Made by a program: the position numbers and the translations under genes. A stretch of 64,000 nt of DNA from JBOZRQ01 sp050789255 (GTDB lineage: Bacteria; Bacillota; Sulfobacillia; Symbiobacteriales; Symbiobacteriaceae). The DNA lies in NCBI GenBank assembly GCA_050789255.1, contig JBOZRQ010000042.1, positions 1-64,000 on the forward strand, given 5' to 3'. This document shows, piece after piece, positions 33,533-41,858 of the stretch (within the stretch, counting starts at the first letter, position 1; every line of letters starts with the position of its first letter). The notes below the pieces were generated by a model. The model ran no database searches and was not told where the DNA came from. It saw only the letters and a program-made list of their open reading frames with translations.

Positions 33533-34021
33533 TTACTTGGCGGCCATCCGGGCGTTGACGGCGGTGATCAGGTCAGCGAGGCCGCCGGCCACGTTGCCCT
33601 TCTGGGACTTGGCGAAGTAGCTCCCACGGACCAGCTTCAGCATCTCATCGACCGAAACGTTCTGGGTCCGGAAGTTGGCGCCCATGAAGAAGCGGAGATC
33701 GTAGTTGTCCTGTGTGAAGACCACCAGCAGCAGGGTGTCGGCCTTGGGCTGCCCCCAGCTCTCGGCGACCCGGTCGAGGTAGGCGGTCTTGTCCTCGCCG
33801 TCGGTGCTGTCGATGACCAGGATCTTGTACTTCACCGTGGACTCGACCAACAGCGCCTTCTCCAGCGAGCTGTTGTCGCCGGGCAGCTCTGACTTCAGCG
33901 TGTTCTGCACGGGCGCCTGGGCTTGGTTCTCGGGAACGGGGCGGTTGGCAGCCACGGCCACGCCGGCGAACACCAGGGCGATTGCGGCCACGATCAGCAG
34001 GGTCTTCACGGTACGCATCAT
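33533..34021 (-). CDS. Exported TPM-like protein, paralogue of the 7005-7499 protein
   Basis: The 162-residue protein has a signal peptide or membrane anchor (LLIVAAIALVFAGVAVA) and then a TPM-like domain: YKILVIDSTDG, TLLLVVFTQDN, LRFFMGANF, and a C-terminal helix LADLITAVNARM. The last 110 residues align with the lipoprotein at 7005-7499. The ATG at 34021 has GGAGGG upstream; an upstream in-frame ATG at 34039 lacks a site. Role unknown, acting outside the membrane. Confidence 0.7.
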   Translation of the reverse strand: MMRTVKTLLIVAAIALVFAGVAVAANRPVPENQAQAPVQNTLKSELPGDNSSLEKALLVESTVKYKILVIDSTDGEDKTAYLDRVAESWGQPKADTLLLVVFTQDNYDLRFFMGANFRTQNVSVDEMLKLVRGSYFAKSQKGNVAGGLADLITAVNARMAAK

Positions 34022-34092
34022 GTCGGGTCCCTCCATCATTCATGAGTTCACTCGACATAACGGATTTCCACCGAATTGGTTACGGCTCCGGG

Positions 34093-34107
34093 GCACACAA
34101 TGTGTGC
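34093..34107. promoter_or_regulatory. 15-base palindrome between TPM-like gene and rpoN
   Basis: GCACACAATGTGTGC is a perfect palindrome with one central base, in the divergent intergenic region. It may be a binding site; the regulator is unknown. Confidence 0.4.
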
Positions 34108-34219
34108 AAAGACGTGCGGCCCGTTTCCAGCAAATTCTGGGCGACCCTGAGGCAAGGAAACTTACAGCGCCGAAGCGAATAGGTCAGAACAGGAACGACG
34201 GCGAAAGGAGGCGTAGGCT

Positions 34220-35593
34220 GTGCGGATTGGCTTTAACCTGCAAATGCAGCAGACACAACGGTTGATCATGACCCCCGAGCTGCGGCAGGCGATCGCAGTT
34301 CTGCAGCTTCCCGTCGCTGAGCTGGAGGAGTTCATTGAGACCGAACTCCTCGAGAACCCCTGCCTGGAGGCCGAACCCAAGGAAGAGACCGAAGAGCCTG
34401 ACCGCAGTGCGGAGGCCCGCAAGTTGCTCGACTACCTCGCCAGCCCCGACTACACCGGCAGCGGTGGTGGAGCGGCCGGCTCCGACGAGGAGGAGCCCGG
34501 GTTCGAGGCCTTCACGGCCACGGTGCCGACCCTGCCCGAGCACCTCATCGGCCAGCTCTACCTGGCCTCGCTCACCGAAGCAGACCGGCGCATCGGCGAG
34601 TTCCTGATCGACAGCCTGAACGACCACGGCTACCTCACCATTCCCACCCCCGAGGCCGCCGACCAGCTTGGCGTCCCCGAGGAACAGGTGCTGGCAGTCC
34701 TGAAGGTGATCCAGTCCTTCGACCCCGCCGGGGTTGGCGCCCGAACGCTGAAGGAGTGCCTGCTGCTCCAGTGGGCCACGGTCGATGATGGCAATGAGAT
34801 CGTCCCCACGATTATTGAGCGGCACCTGGACGATCTGGGTGATGGGAAGGTCGTCAAGATCGCTGAGGCACTGGGGGTCACCCCGGTCGATGTGCAGGCC
34901 GCCGCCGATATGATCCGTACCCTGGACCCCAAGCCCGGGCGCCGCTTCGGGCGCCCGAACGAGACCCGCTACGTCGTGCCCGATGTGGCGGTGGAGCGGG
35001 TAGGGCGCGACTACGTGGTCATCGTCAACGAAGCGCCGGTTCCCAAACTCTCCGTGAGCGGCCAGTACCGGCAAATGCTCGGCGGCCACATCGAGGCCGA
35101 TGCCCGCAAGTACGTGGAAGAGAAGATCCACTCGGCGCTCTGGGTGATCAAGGCGATCGAACAGCGCCGCATGACGCTCTACAAAGTCACGGAAGCGATC
35201 GTCCGCTTCCAGCGCGATTTCTTCGATTTCGGCGTCCGCCACCTGCGCCCGCTCACCCTGCGTGACGTGGGCGACGAGGTCGGCGTCCACGAAAGCACCG
35301 TCAGCCGTGCGGTTTCGGGCAAGTACGTCCAGACCCCCCGAGGAACCTTTGAGCTCAAGTTCTTCTTCTCCAGCGGCGTGGAGGGCGCCCGCGGCCAAGG
35401 CGTCGCCCAGGAGAGCGTCAAGCGGATGATCGCCGACCTGATCGCCCGGGAGAACCCCGAGGACCCGCTCTCCGACCAGCACCTGACCGACATGCTGACC
35501 CGCCAGGGCATTCAGATCTCCCGGCGCACGGTGGCCAAGTACCGTGAGGAGATGGGCGTGGCCAGCTCCAGCAAGCGCAAGCGCTACACCTGA
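34220..35593 (+). CDS. rpoN: RNA polymerase sigma-54 factor
   Basis: The 457-residue protein is sigma-54. The glutamine-rich region I (FNLQMQQTQRLIMTPELRQAIAVLQLP) contacts activators, an acidic linker follows, the core-binding domain has VGARTLKECLLLQ, and the DNA-binding part has the ESTVSRAVSGKYVQTPRG helix-turn-helix and the RpoN box SRRTVAKYREEMG. The GTG has AAAGGAGG eight bases upstream. No enhancer-binding activator is in the window. It is the only gene of its transcript as seen. Confidence 0.96.
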   Translation: MRIGFNLQMQQTQRLIMTPELRQAIAVLQLPVAELEEFIETELLENPCLEAEPKEETEEPDRSAEARKLLDYLASPDYTGSGGGAAGSDEEEPGFEAFTATVPTLPEHLIGQLYLASLTEADRRIGEFLIDSLNDHGYLTIPTPEAADQLGVPEEQVLAVLKVIQSFDPAGVGARTLKECLLLQWATVDDGNEIVPTIIERHLDDLGDGKVVKIAEALGVTPVDVQAAADMIRTLDPKPGRRFGRPNETRYVVPDVAVERVGRDYVVIVNEAPVPKLSVSGQYRQMLGGHIEADARKYVEEKIHSALWVIKAIEQRRMTLYKVTEAIVRFQRDFFDFGVRHLRPLTLRDVGDEVGVHESTVSRAVSGKYVQTPRGTFELKFFFSSGVEGARGQGVAQESVKRMIADLIARENPEDPLSDQHLTDMLTRQGIQISRRTVAKYREEMGVASSSKRKRYT

Positions 35594-35601
35594 GAATAAT
35601 C

Positions 35602-35633
35602 GAGCCTGCGCGGAATGCCGCACAGGCTCTTTC
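35602..35633. terminator. Intrinsic terminator after rpoN
   Basis: GAGCCTG (35602-35608) pairs with CAGGCTC (35623-35629) with further inner pairs and a T run. Confidence 0.7.
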
Positions 35634-36994
35634 TATCGGCCAAGTAACCTTGCGCCCAGCGACTCCAGGTCCAGGTCGAACCGCTTGCGTACCGGAGCGG
35701 TGAAGTACCAGAGGCAGGCCAGCTCTACGAGCATGCCCAGCACTGATGCCCCGGCTGCCAGAGGGGCGCCCGGCAACTGCCAGAGCAGCGCTCCGGCGAA
35801 GACGGCGCTTACGGTCGTCGCCCCGCCAGCGAGGGCGCCCAGGTTGACCCAGCCCGTCCGGCCGGACATGACCAGCAGCCCCTGCATCCAGTTCTGCGCC
35901 GCCACCAGCACCGGGAAGACGGCCGCCAGCGCCAGCACGGGCTTGCTCACCTCCACCAGGTCGGCGGAAAGGCCGACTACACGCTCCAGGTACGCCCCCG
36001 AGAGCGGGGTGAAGGCGACCAGGCTGAGCAGGGCCGTAAAGGCGACGCCCATCCAGAGCGAAAACCGGCGAATCACTCGGTGGGAGCGGCCATCCCGGAC
36101 CTGCCCGATCGTGAGTTGCTGCACCATGCGTGTGCCGTTGGCCAGCACCGACACGGTGGACCAGGCCACGGGCCAAGCGGCCAGGCTAAGTTCGGCCACC
36201 CCGGCCCTGGCAATTCCGGCGGTGATCGACGGGCGGGCCAGCCAGGACAACACCTGGGTGCCCGCCAGGGGCAGATACCACCAAAAGAGCCGGCTAAACT
36301 GCAGGGGAACCTCGGTGTGGGCGCTCTCCGGTTCAGGCTGACCGCTGAGCTCACGGCGGAGCTTGCGGGAGAAGTAGTAGACCGCCGCCGCCTCAGTGAT
36401 CACGCTCGAGACATAGGCCAGACCGGCCACGGTTGCCCCGGGCAGGCCAGCGTGCGCGCCGGCCAGCAGCATCACCACGAGAGTCCCCAGCCGCACAAAG
36501 CCCGAGAACATGATCTCCCGGGAGCGCCGGTGGTGGATGAGATGCCCTTGCAGATACCGGCGGATCGCGATCGACGCCGGCCACAGCAACATCACCGAAA
36601 AGGCCGGTCGGGCGGCCAGCGCCATCTCGTGCGGAAGCCCAATGGCCCGCTCGGCGACCCAGGTGTAGGCGGGGGTAAAGGCGATGGCTGCGTACAGCAG
36701 GGTGATCACAGCGCTCCAGCTCCACATGAGGGCGCCGAGGGTCTTGTAGGCGCGCTTGTTGGCAGCCGCAGCGTTGCTGGCGTGTAGGATCATAATGATC
36801 GGGCTCTCCAGGATGATCGCCATGCTCTGGGCGGCGCCCTGGGCCGCCAGGTGGATCTTGGCGTCCGGCAGGCGGCTCAGCACCACGCCGACCAAGGGGG
36901 CGGCGAGCACCATGATCATGTCGCTGAGGCTTAGCGGGAGGAAGGTCTTCAGCAGCTCCTTGGTCGAGAGCCTGTCGGTGTTGTTCATATGCAT
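35633..36994 (-). CDS. MATE-like multi-pass membrane transporter
   Basis: The 453-residue protein has about twelve membrane helices in two similar halves, as in the MOP superfamily (MATE and related flippases). No ligand motif identifies a substrate. The start is ATG at 36994 or 36988, with no strong ribosome binding site for either. It is divergent from the methyltransferase gene and monocistronic. Drug export or lipid-linked substrate flipping are both possible. Confidence 0.7.
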   Translation of the reverse strand: MHMNNTDRLSTKELLKTFLPLSLSDMIMVLAAPLVGVVLSRLPDAKIHLAAQGAAQSMAIILESPIIMILHASNAAAANKRAYKTLGALMWSWSAVITLLYAAIAFTPAYTWVAERAIGLPHEMALAARPAFSVMLLWPASIAIRRYLQGHLIHHRRSREIMFSGFVRLGTLVVMLLAGAHAGLPGATVAGLAYVSSVITEAAAVYYFSRKLRRELSGQPEPESAHTEVPLQFSRLFWWYLPLAGTQVLSWLARPSITAGIARAGVAELSLAAWPVAWSTVSVLANGTRMVQQLTIGQVRDGRSHRVIRRFSLWMGVAFTALLSLVAFTPLSGAYLERVVGLSADLVEVSKPVLALAAVFPVLVAAQNWMQGLLVMSGRTGWVNLGALAGGATTVSAVFAGALLWQLPGAPLAAGASVLGMLVELACLWYFTAPVRKRFDLDLESLGARLLGR

Positions 36995-37130
36995 ATCGTA
37001 TCATCTGTCAAGGAACGCTGCGATAGATAGGACATATAACCAGCATACAGAATGGGAATCGGCGGAGACGGATGCTTTGATGTTATGGTATGAATGCGGC
37101 CCAGGAATGCGTCAAGGAGGCCATACCACC

Positions 37131-37892
37131 ATGAGTGAGATCAAGGATCAGGTGAAGCAGCAGTTCGGAGCGAACGCCTCCGCCTATGTAACCAGTGCGG
37201 TGCATGCCAAGGGCTCCGACCTTTCCCGCCTCGCGGAGCTGGCCGCCCTAACCGGGCAGGAACATGTTCTCGACGTCGCCACCGCCGTCGGTCATACCGC
37301 CCTGGCGCTGGCGCCCGGCGCCCGCCACGTGACGGGGGTTGACCTGACCGACGAGATGCTGGTGGAGGCCCGCAAACAGGCTGCCGCCAAGGGGATTACC
37401 AACGTCACCTTCACTGCGGGCGACGCCGAGAACCTGCCCTTCCCGGGCGGCCATTTCGACGTGGTCACCTGCCGGATCGCTGCACACCACTTCCCCAACG
37501 TGGTCGGCTTCTGCCGGGAGGCGGCCCGGGTGCTGCGCCCCGGCGGGCTGCTCCTGGTCGTGGACAACATCGCCCCGGAGGATGACGAGCTCGATGCGTT
37601 CATCAACACCGTCGAGAAGTTGCGGGACCCCAGCCACTTCCGGGAGTACCGGCTCTCCGAGTGGGAGGGCTTCCTGACCCGGGCCGGGCTCTCCTTCGCA
37701 GTGGACCGCCAGTTCCCCACCAGCATGGAGCGGGAGGATTGGATCGCCCGCATGTCGGTGCCGGAGCCGGTGGCCGCCGATGTGCGCCAGCGCATGGCGA
37801 ATGCGGCGCCCCGCATCAAGGAGTGCTTCGGAATTACCGACACACACTTCACGCTCCATAAGGCGATCATCGTGGGAAGGAAGCCTGAGTGA
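37131..37892 (+). CDS. SAM-dependent class I methyltransferase
   Basis: The 253-residue protein has the SAM-binding motif I VLDVATAVGHTALAL, motif II TGVDLTDEML, the GDAENLPFPGGHFDVVTCRIAAHHF segment and RVLRPGG, as in the UbiE/Methyltransf-11 group. Substrate unknown. The ATG has AAGGAGG ten bases upstream. The open frame extends upstream to 36756 but overlaps the divergent gene. Confidence 0.88.
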   Translation: MSEIKDQVKQQFGANASAYVTSAVHAKGSDLSRLAELAALTGQEHVLDVATAVGHTALALAPGARHVTGVDLTDEMLVEARKQAAAKGITNVTFTAGDAENLPFPGGHFDVVTCRIAAHHFPNVVGFCREAARVLRPGGLLLVVDNIAPEDDELDAFINTVEKLRDPSHFREYRLSEWEGFLTRAGLSFAVDRQFPTSMEREDWIARMSVPEPVAADVRQRMANAAPRIKECFGITDTHFTLHKAIIVGRKPE

Positions 37893-37898
37893 CGAGAG

Positions 37899-37930
37899 AA
37901 CCGGCAGGTCGAAAAACCTGCCGGTTTTTG
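37899..37930 (+). terminator. Intrinsic terminator after the methyltransferase gene
   Basis: An 11-base perfect stem (37899-37909 with 37916-37926) is followed by TTTT. Confidence 0.85.
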
Positions 37931-38018
37931 TATTTCATGCAGAGAGAAATCGATGACGCGTGTCGTAGTATTCGGTGAATCCTGGTCGGCTGCAGACGAC
38001 CCTAGGAGGGAGAAACCG

Positions 38019-38624
38019 GTGTCCGAGAACGACCAAGCTTTGCACGGCAGGCTGCTGCGGCGTGAGCCACGGGCGCTCGACCTGCTGATGGAGTTGTACC
38101 TTGATCCGGTCTACCGCCTGACCGAGCTCATCATCGGGCAAGCCGGGGGCCAGGAGGATGTAGAGGAGTGTGTCTCCGACACCTTCGCCCGGGCCTGGCA
38201 GCGGGCGCCCGAGTTCGATCCGGCCCGGACAAGCCTGCGCAGTTGGCTGCTCATGCTGACCAAGTACACCGCCCTGGACCGCCGTCGCCAGCTGATGCGC
38301 CAGCGCTTCGGGCCTGAGGGCGAACCCCGGGTGATTCCGCTCCAGGCGGCGCCGGAGCCAGCTGGCGCGGTCACGCCAGATGCCTTATTGGCGCGGGAGG
38401 AGCGGCGTCAGTGCCTCCGCGAGGCGCTGGTCCGGCTGCCCGAGCCCGATCAAATCCTGCTGACCCGCCGCTACTTCCTGGAAGAGCCGATCGCCAGCAT
38501 GGCCCGTGACTTGGGCCTCAGCCGCTCAGCGCTGGACAACCGGCTCTGGCGGGCGAGGCGGGCCCTTAAGGCTGCCCTCTCAGGGGCGTTGGAGGTGCAA
38601 GAGATTGACGACTCCGTCGTTTGA
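38019..38624 (+). CDS. ECF-type RNA polymerase sigma factor
   Basis: The 201-residue protein has region 2 (DVEECVSDTFARAWQRAPEFDP, then LRSWLLMLTKYTALDRRR) and region 4 (LPEPDQILLTRRYFLEEPIASMARDLGLSRSALDNRLWRARR). The GTG at 38019 has AGGAGGG eight or nine bases upstream; 22 more in-frame codons precede it but lack a site. Its 3' end overlaps the next gene, whose product is a membrane protein likely to hold it inactive. Confidence 0.88.
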   Translation: MSENDQALHGRLLRREPRALDLLMELYLDPVYRLTELIIGQAGGQEDVEECVSDTFARAWQRAPEFDPARTSLRSWLLMLTKYTALDRRRQLMRQRFGPEGEPRVIPLQAAPEPAGAVTPDALLAREERRQCLREALVRLPEPDQILLTRRYFLEEPIASMARDLGLSRSALDNRLWRARRALKAALSGALEVQEIDDSVV

Positions 38625-39927
38625 TCCGGATGAAAAGGAGTTCATGGCTGAGGTGGGGCTGGATGACGGCGCCCTGGAGCTCCTGGTGCAGCGGCCGGCG
38701 CCTGTGCCGGGCCACATCCGTCGCCGTATTCACTCGAAGGTACACCGGCGCTTGCGGCCGAAGCGGGCGCCCCGATGGGCAGTTGCAGCTGTGTCTGCGG
38801 TTATGGTAGGGCTGTTGGGCACCGTAGCGGTGGCGGCCAGCCCGGCGCTGCAGGCACAGCTCCAGCGGCTGACCCACTGGATTCCGGGCCTTGGCCTCGC
38901 CGAGGCGGACGGGGACAGCTTGGTGCTGGCCAAACCTATGTCCTTGCAGGGGGCTACCCGCCCGATGACGATCACGGGCGCTGTGAGCAACGGCAAGGAG
39001 ACGCAGGTAAGAGTCCGTGTGGATGGCGCGGTCGCAATGGAGGAGTTCACCCACACGCCGGCCCGGCTGTTGCTTCCAGATGGCTCTTCCCTTCCGTATC
39101 ACACCGCCCGGTCATCTTCGGTTGACGGGGCAGCGGTGCTCAACTACTGGTTCCCACCCGTACCGGCTGGCACTACCCAGCTTAAGCTGTGGTTACCTGG
39201 CTTCGACGGGCAGGCGGCGGGGTTGGAGGTGGAGATCCCGCTTGTGCCTGCGGCCCAAGCAGGAGCAAAGATGGCATCGGTGTCACCTGCGGCCGTGGAG
39301 AGCAAGGGCGCCCGCATCTCCGTGCCGGCCTATGTTATTGAAGGAGACCAGGTTCAGTTGCAACTGGACATCCGGGCGACACAGGCTAGCTCAAGGGTGC
39401 TGGGCGCTGCCGGCAACCCCTGGGCGCGCCTGGTGGACAATCTGGGCAATGAGTTTCAACTAGAGCGTGCGAATTCCTGGGTCAGCCGCTCCCTCAGCGG
39501 ACAGAGGTTCTCTCCGTCCCAACTCACCTTCAAGGGCCCCATCGCAAAAGGGGCCACAGGGTTGACGCTGCGTATCACGGACCTGCTGGTAGAACAGCCG
39601 GGCTCGGCTGAGTTCCGGGTGCCCCTTGCCGACCTGGAGGAGGGGGTGCCCTTCCCGGTCAATCAGGACGTGGTTCTGGGCGACCGCCGGATCAAGGTGA
39701 AGGAGGTCACCCGCCTGTCGGACGGGAAGTTCCGCCTTGGTCTGGACATTGGAATCCTGTATAGCGTCAGCATCGTGGGCCTGGAGGGTCATGTCAGCAA
39801 CACGGATCTCCGGAACGGTTTCGCGGATGTGACCTATGCGCCAAGTGGGGAGGAGCTAGCCCTCAGGTTCGAGCGCCCGGTCCTCAAGGTCCGCGGTGAT
39901 TGGCAGCTGGAGATCCCGCTGCCATAG
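38605..39927 (+). CDS. Membrane-anchored partner of the second ECF sigma factor
   Basis: The 440-residue protein has a cytoplasmic N terminus of about 60 residues, one transmembrane helix (WAVAAVSAVMVGLLGTVAVAA) and a long extracytoplasmic beta-rich region, as in DUF4179-type anti-sigma proteins. The TTG at 38605 has GGAGG nine bases upstream and lies inside the sigma gene (20-base overlap); the ATG at 38644 has its GGAG site too close. Anti-sigma role is inferred from topology and coupling. Confidence 0.7.
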   Translation: MTTPSFDPDEKEFMAEVGLDDGALELLVQRPAPVPGHIRRRIHSKVHRRLRPKRAPRWAVAAVSAVMVGLLGTVAVAASPALQAQLQRLTHWIPGLGLAEADGDSLVLAKPMSLQGATRPMTITGAVSNGKETQVRVRVDGAVAMEEFTHTPARLLLPDGSSLPYHTARSSSVDGAAVLNYWFPPVPAGTTQLKLWLPGFDGQAAGLEVEIPLVPAAQAGAKMASVSPAAVESKGARISVPAYVIEGDQVQLQLDIRATQASSRVLGAAGNPWARLVDNLGNEFQLERANSWVSRSLSGQRFSPSQLTFKGPIAKGATGLTLRITDLLVEQPGSAEFRVPLADLEEGVPFPVNQDVVLGDRRIKVKEVTRLSDGKFRLGLDIGILYSVSIVGLEGHVSNTDLRNGFADVTYAPSGEELALRFERPVLKVRGDWQLEIPLP

Positions 39928-39928
39928 A

Positions 39929-39968
39929 AAAGAGAGCGGCACCCCAACAACCAGGGGCGCCGCTCTTG
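39929..39968. terminator. Bidirectional intrinsic terminator
   Basis: AGAGCGGC (39933-39940) pairs with GCCGCTCT (39959-39966), with an inner CCCC/GGGG pair; flanking AAAA and TT serve both convergent genes. Confidence 0.75.
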
Positions 39969-39971
39969 TGC

Positions 39972-41144
39972 CTACTTGGCCACCATCCGATACACCTTGC
40001 CGCCGTGGTCGACCACGTACATCTCCCCGGCGTGGTCCTCGCCGAAGGAGGAGATGTTGAAGTCCACCTTGGGCAGCTCGGTTGCCTTCCACTCGGCGCC
40101 TGAGCGCTGGAGCCCCCACATCTTGCCGGTGCAGTAATCCCCGTAGAGGTAGGTCCCCACCAGGCCCGGAATCTCCTTGCCCCGGTAAACGAAGCCACCG
40201 GTGACGGAGCAGCCGTGGTCATGGCTGTAGACGGTAACCGGCGGGACGGCGCCCGGCGCCTCGCCCGGGCTGTACTTGACCAGTCCCTCGTAGACCTTCC
40301 AGCCGTAGTTCTCGCCGCCCTTACTGCCCGCGGGCTGGAAGTTGATCTCCTCCCACTTGTTCTGCCCGACGTCGGCGATGTACAGGTTCCCGGTGGCCCG
40401 GTCGAAGCTGACACGCCAGGGGTTCCTCAGGCCGTAGGCCCAGATCTCGTCCTTGCCCGGCTTGCCCACGAACGGGTTGTCCGGCGGCACCTTGTAGGTA
40501 TCGGCGTTCACGTCGATGCGGAGGAGCTTGCCCAGAAAGGAATCCAGGTTCTGCGCCCGGTTGCCCGGGTCACCGGCGTTCCCGCCGTCCCCCAGGGCGA
40601 TGTAGAGGTACTTGTCCGGCCCGAACACGATCGGCCCGCCGTTGTGGTTGGAAAAGGGCTGCGGTTCGGTGAAAATCACCTTCTCCGAGGCTGCATCCGC
40701 CCGGTCGGGGTTATCCGCCGAGACCTTGTAGCGGGCAATGACCGTCTCTCCCGCATTCGAGCCCGAGTAGTGCACAAAGAAGGTGCCGTTCCGGGCGTAG
40801 TCAGGGTGGAAGGCCAGTCCCAGCAGCCCCTGCTCGTTTCCCTTGGTGGTCAGCTTCGCAGAAACGTCGAGGAAGGGGGTCGGGAGCAGCTTACCATCCT
40901 TGATGATGCGAATTCGCCCGGTCTGTTCGACCACAAAGAGGCGGTCGTCACCGGCGTGGGTGAGCTGGAGCGGCCGCGTCAGCCCGGAGGCGACCTCCTT
41001 CAGCGTGAAGTTGGCGCTAACCGGGGCAGGGGCCACGGGCGCCGACGGCTGATCCGGCCCGGGCGCCGGCGCTGGCGTGCGGTTCCCCGCACACCCGACC
41101 ACCAAGAGGCACAACGACAGCGTCAGCCACGCTCGAAGCCGCAT
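39972..41144 (-). CDS. PQQ-dependent sugar dehydrogenase-like lipoprotein
   Basis: The 390-residue protein has a lipoprotein signal (LLVVGC lipobox), a Pro/Ala linker, and a six-bladed glucose/sorbosone dehydrogenase propeller: LTRPLQLTHAGDDRLFVVEQTGRI, GLLGLAFHPDYARNG, FSNHNGGPIVFGPDKYLYIALGDGG-type segment, YGLRNPWRVSFD and EINYG-like core. Such enzymes oxidise aldose sugars with PQQ outside the membrane. ATG at 41144 has GGAGG seven bases upstream. It lies 15 bases behind an ArsR-type regulator gene. No PQQ synthesis gene is in the window. Confidence 0.85.
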   Translation of the reverse strand: MRLRAWLTLSLCLLVVGCAGNRTPAPAPGPDQPSAPVAPAPVSANFTLKEVASGLTRPLQLTHAGDDRLFVVEQTGRIRIIKDGKLLPTPFLDVSAKLTTKGNEQGLLGLAFHPDYARNGTFFVHYSGSNAGETVIARYKVSADNPDRADAASEKVIFTEPQPFSNHNGGPIVFGPDKYLYIALGDGGNAGDPGNRAQNLDSFLGKLLRIDVNADTYKVPPDNPFVGKPGKDEIWAYGLRNPWRVSFDRATGNLYIADVGQNKWEEINFQPAGSKGGENYGWKVYEGLVKYSPGEAPGAVPPVTVYSHDHGCSVTGGFVYRGKEIPGLVGTYLYGDYCTGKMWGLQRSGAEWKATELPKVDFNISSFGEDHAGEMYVVDHGGKVYRMVAK

Positions 41145-41159
41145 CCGCATTCCTCCCAA

Positions 41160-41744
41160 CTAATCGGCGGTCCGCCAGTAGACCGACGGCTTGCCCGCCA
41201 CCCCATCCTCCCGCTGCATCAGGCCGGTCATGATGAACTCCCGTCGCAGCGTGGAAGCATCGGGGTGGTGCCGCTTGATGATCTCGTTCACCTCGGGCTC
41301 CGTGTAGCGGCGCCCGGCCTCAAAGCGGCCCACCAGCCACTTGAGGATCACATCTTTCTTCTTGCGCTGGGCCGGAATCTCCTTGATTCGCCCATCGACC
41401 ACAAACGACTGAATCACCTTGCGCTCGAACTTGTCGGTGTCCAGGTCGTGGGCCGCCACCTCGGCGATGGTCTCGGGGGTGAGCACGTCCTTGCTCAGGG
41501 CCCGCAGGCCGTCGGGGTTCAGTTTGTAGTACCGGCTGTTCCCTTCCGCCCGCATGGTGACCAGGTTCAGCTCCTTCAGCTTGGCCAGGTGATGCGACAC
41601 CGTGGGCTCCTTGACCTCCAGCGTGGCGGCAATCTCCTCAACGGTGCACTCCCGCGTTGCCACCAGCCCAAGCAGTCGCAGTCGGGTCTCATCAGCCAGG
41701 GCCTTGAAGAACGACAACAGCGTATCCAACGTCTCCGGGGGCAT
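41160..41744 (-). CDS. ArsR-family regulator with DUF2087 domain
   Basis: The 194-residue protein has an N-terminal ArsR winged helix (KALADETRLRLLGLVATRECTVEEIAATLEVKEPTVSHHLAKLKEL) without the metal-binding CxC, followed by a DUF2087 domain (VVDGRIKEIPAQRKKKDVILKWL and YTEPEVNEIIKRHHPDASTLRREFI). It is first in an operon with a PQQ-type sugar dehydrogenase. A dyad over its own promoter suggests autoregulation. Confidence 0.88.
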   Translation of the reverse strand: MPPETLDTLLSFFKALADETRLRLLGLVATRECTVEEIAATLEVKEPTVSHHLAKLKELNLVTMRAEGNSRYYKLNPDGLRALSKDVLTPETIAEVAAHDLDTDKFERKVIQSFVVDGRIKEIPAQRKKKDVILKWLVGRFEAGRRYTEPEVNEIIKRHHPDASTLRREFIMTGLMQREDGVAGKPSVYWRTAD

Positions 41745-41758
41745 CTATTTCCACCTCC

Positions 41759-41799
41759 ATCTAATTAGACAGATATCAAATTAGATCGCCCCCTGTCAA
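41759..41799 (-). promoter_or_regulatory. ArsR/DUF2087 operon promoter with dyad operator
   Basis: On the minus strand TTGACA (41794-41799) is followed by an AT-rich -10 region that is covered by ATCTAATT (41759-41766) and AATTAGAT (41779-41786), an 8-base inverted repeat. Confidence 0.65.
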
Positions 41800-41820
41800 G
41801 CGTCCGTGCGTATAATGCGA

Positions 41821-41857
41821 AAAAAGATCCCTCCCGGACAGCCGGGAGGGATCTTTC
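41821..41857. terminator. Intrinsic terminator after the MFS gene
   Basis: A perfect 14-base stem (41824-41837 with 41842-41855), four-base loop, with an A run that reads as T on the minus strand. Confidence 0.85.
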
Positions 41858-41858
41858 G

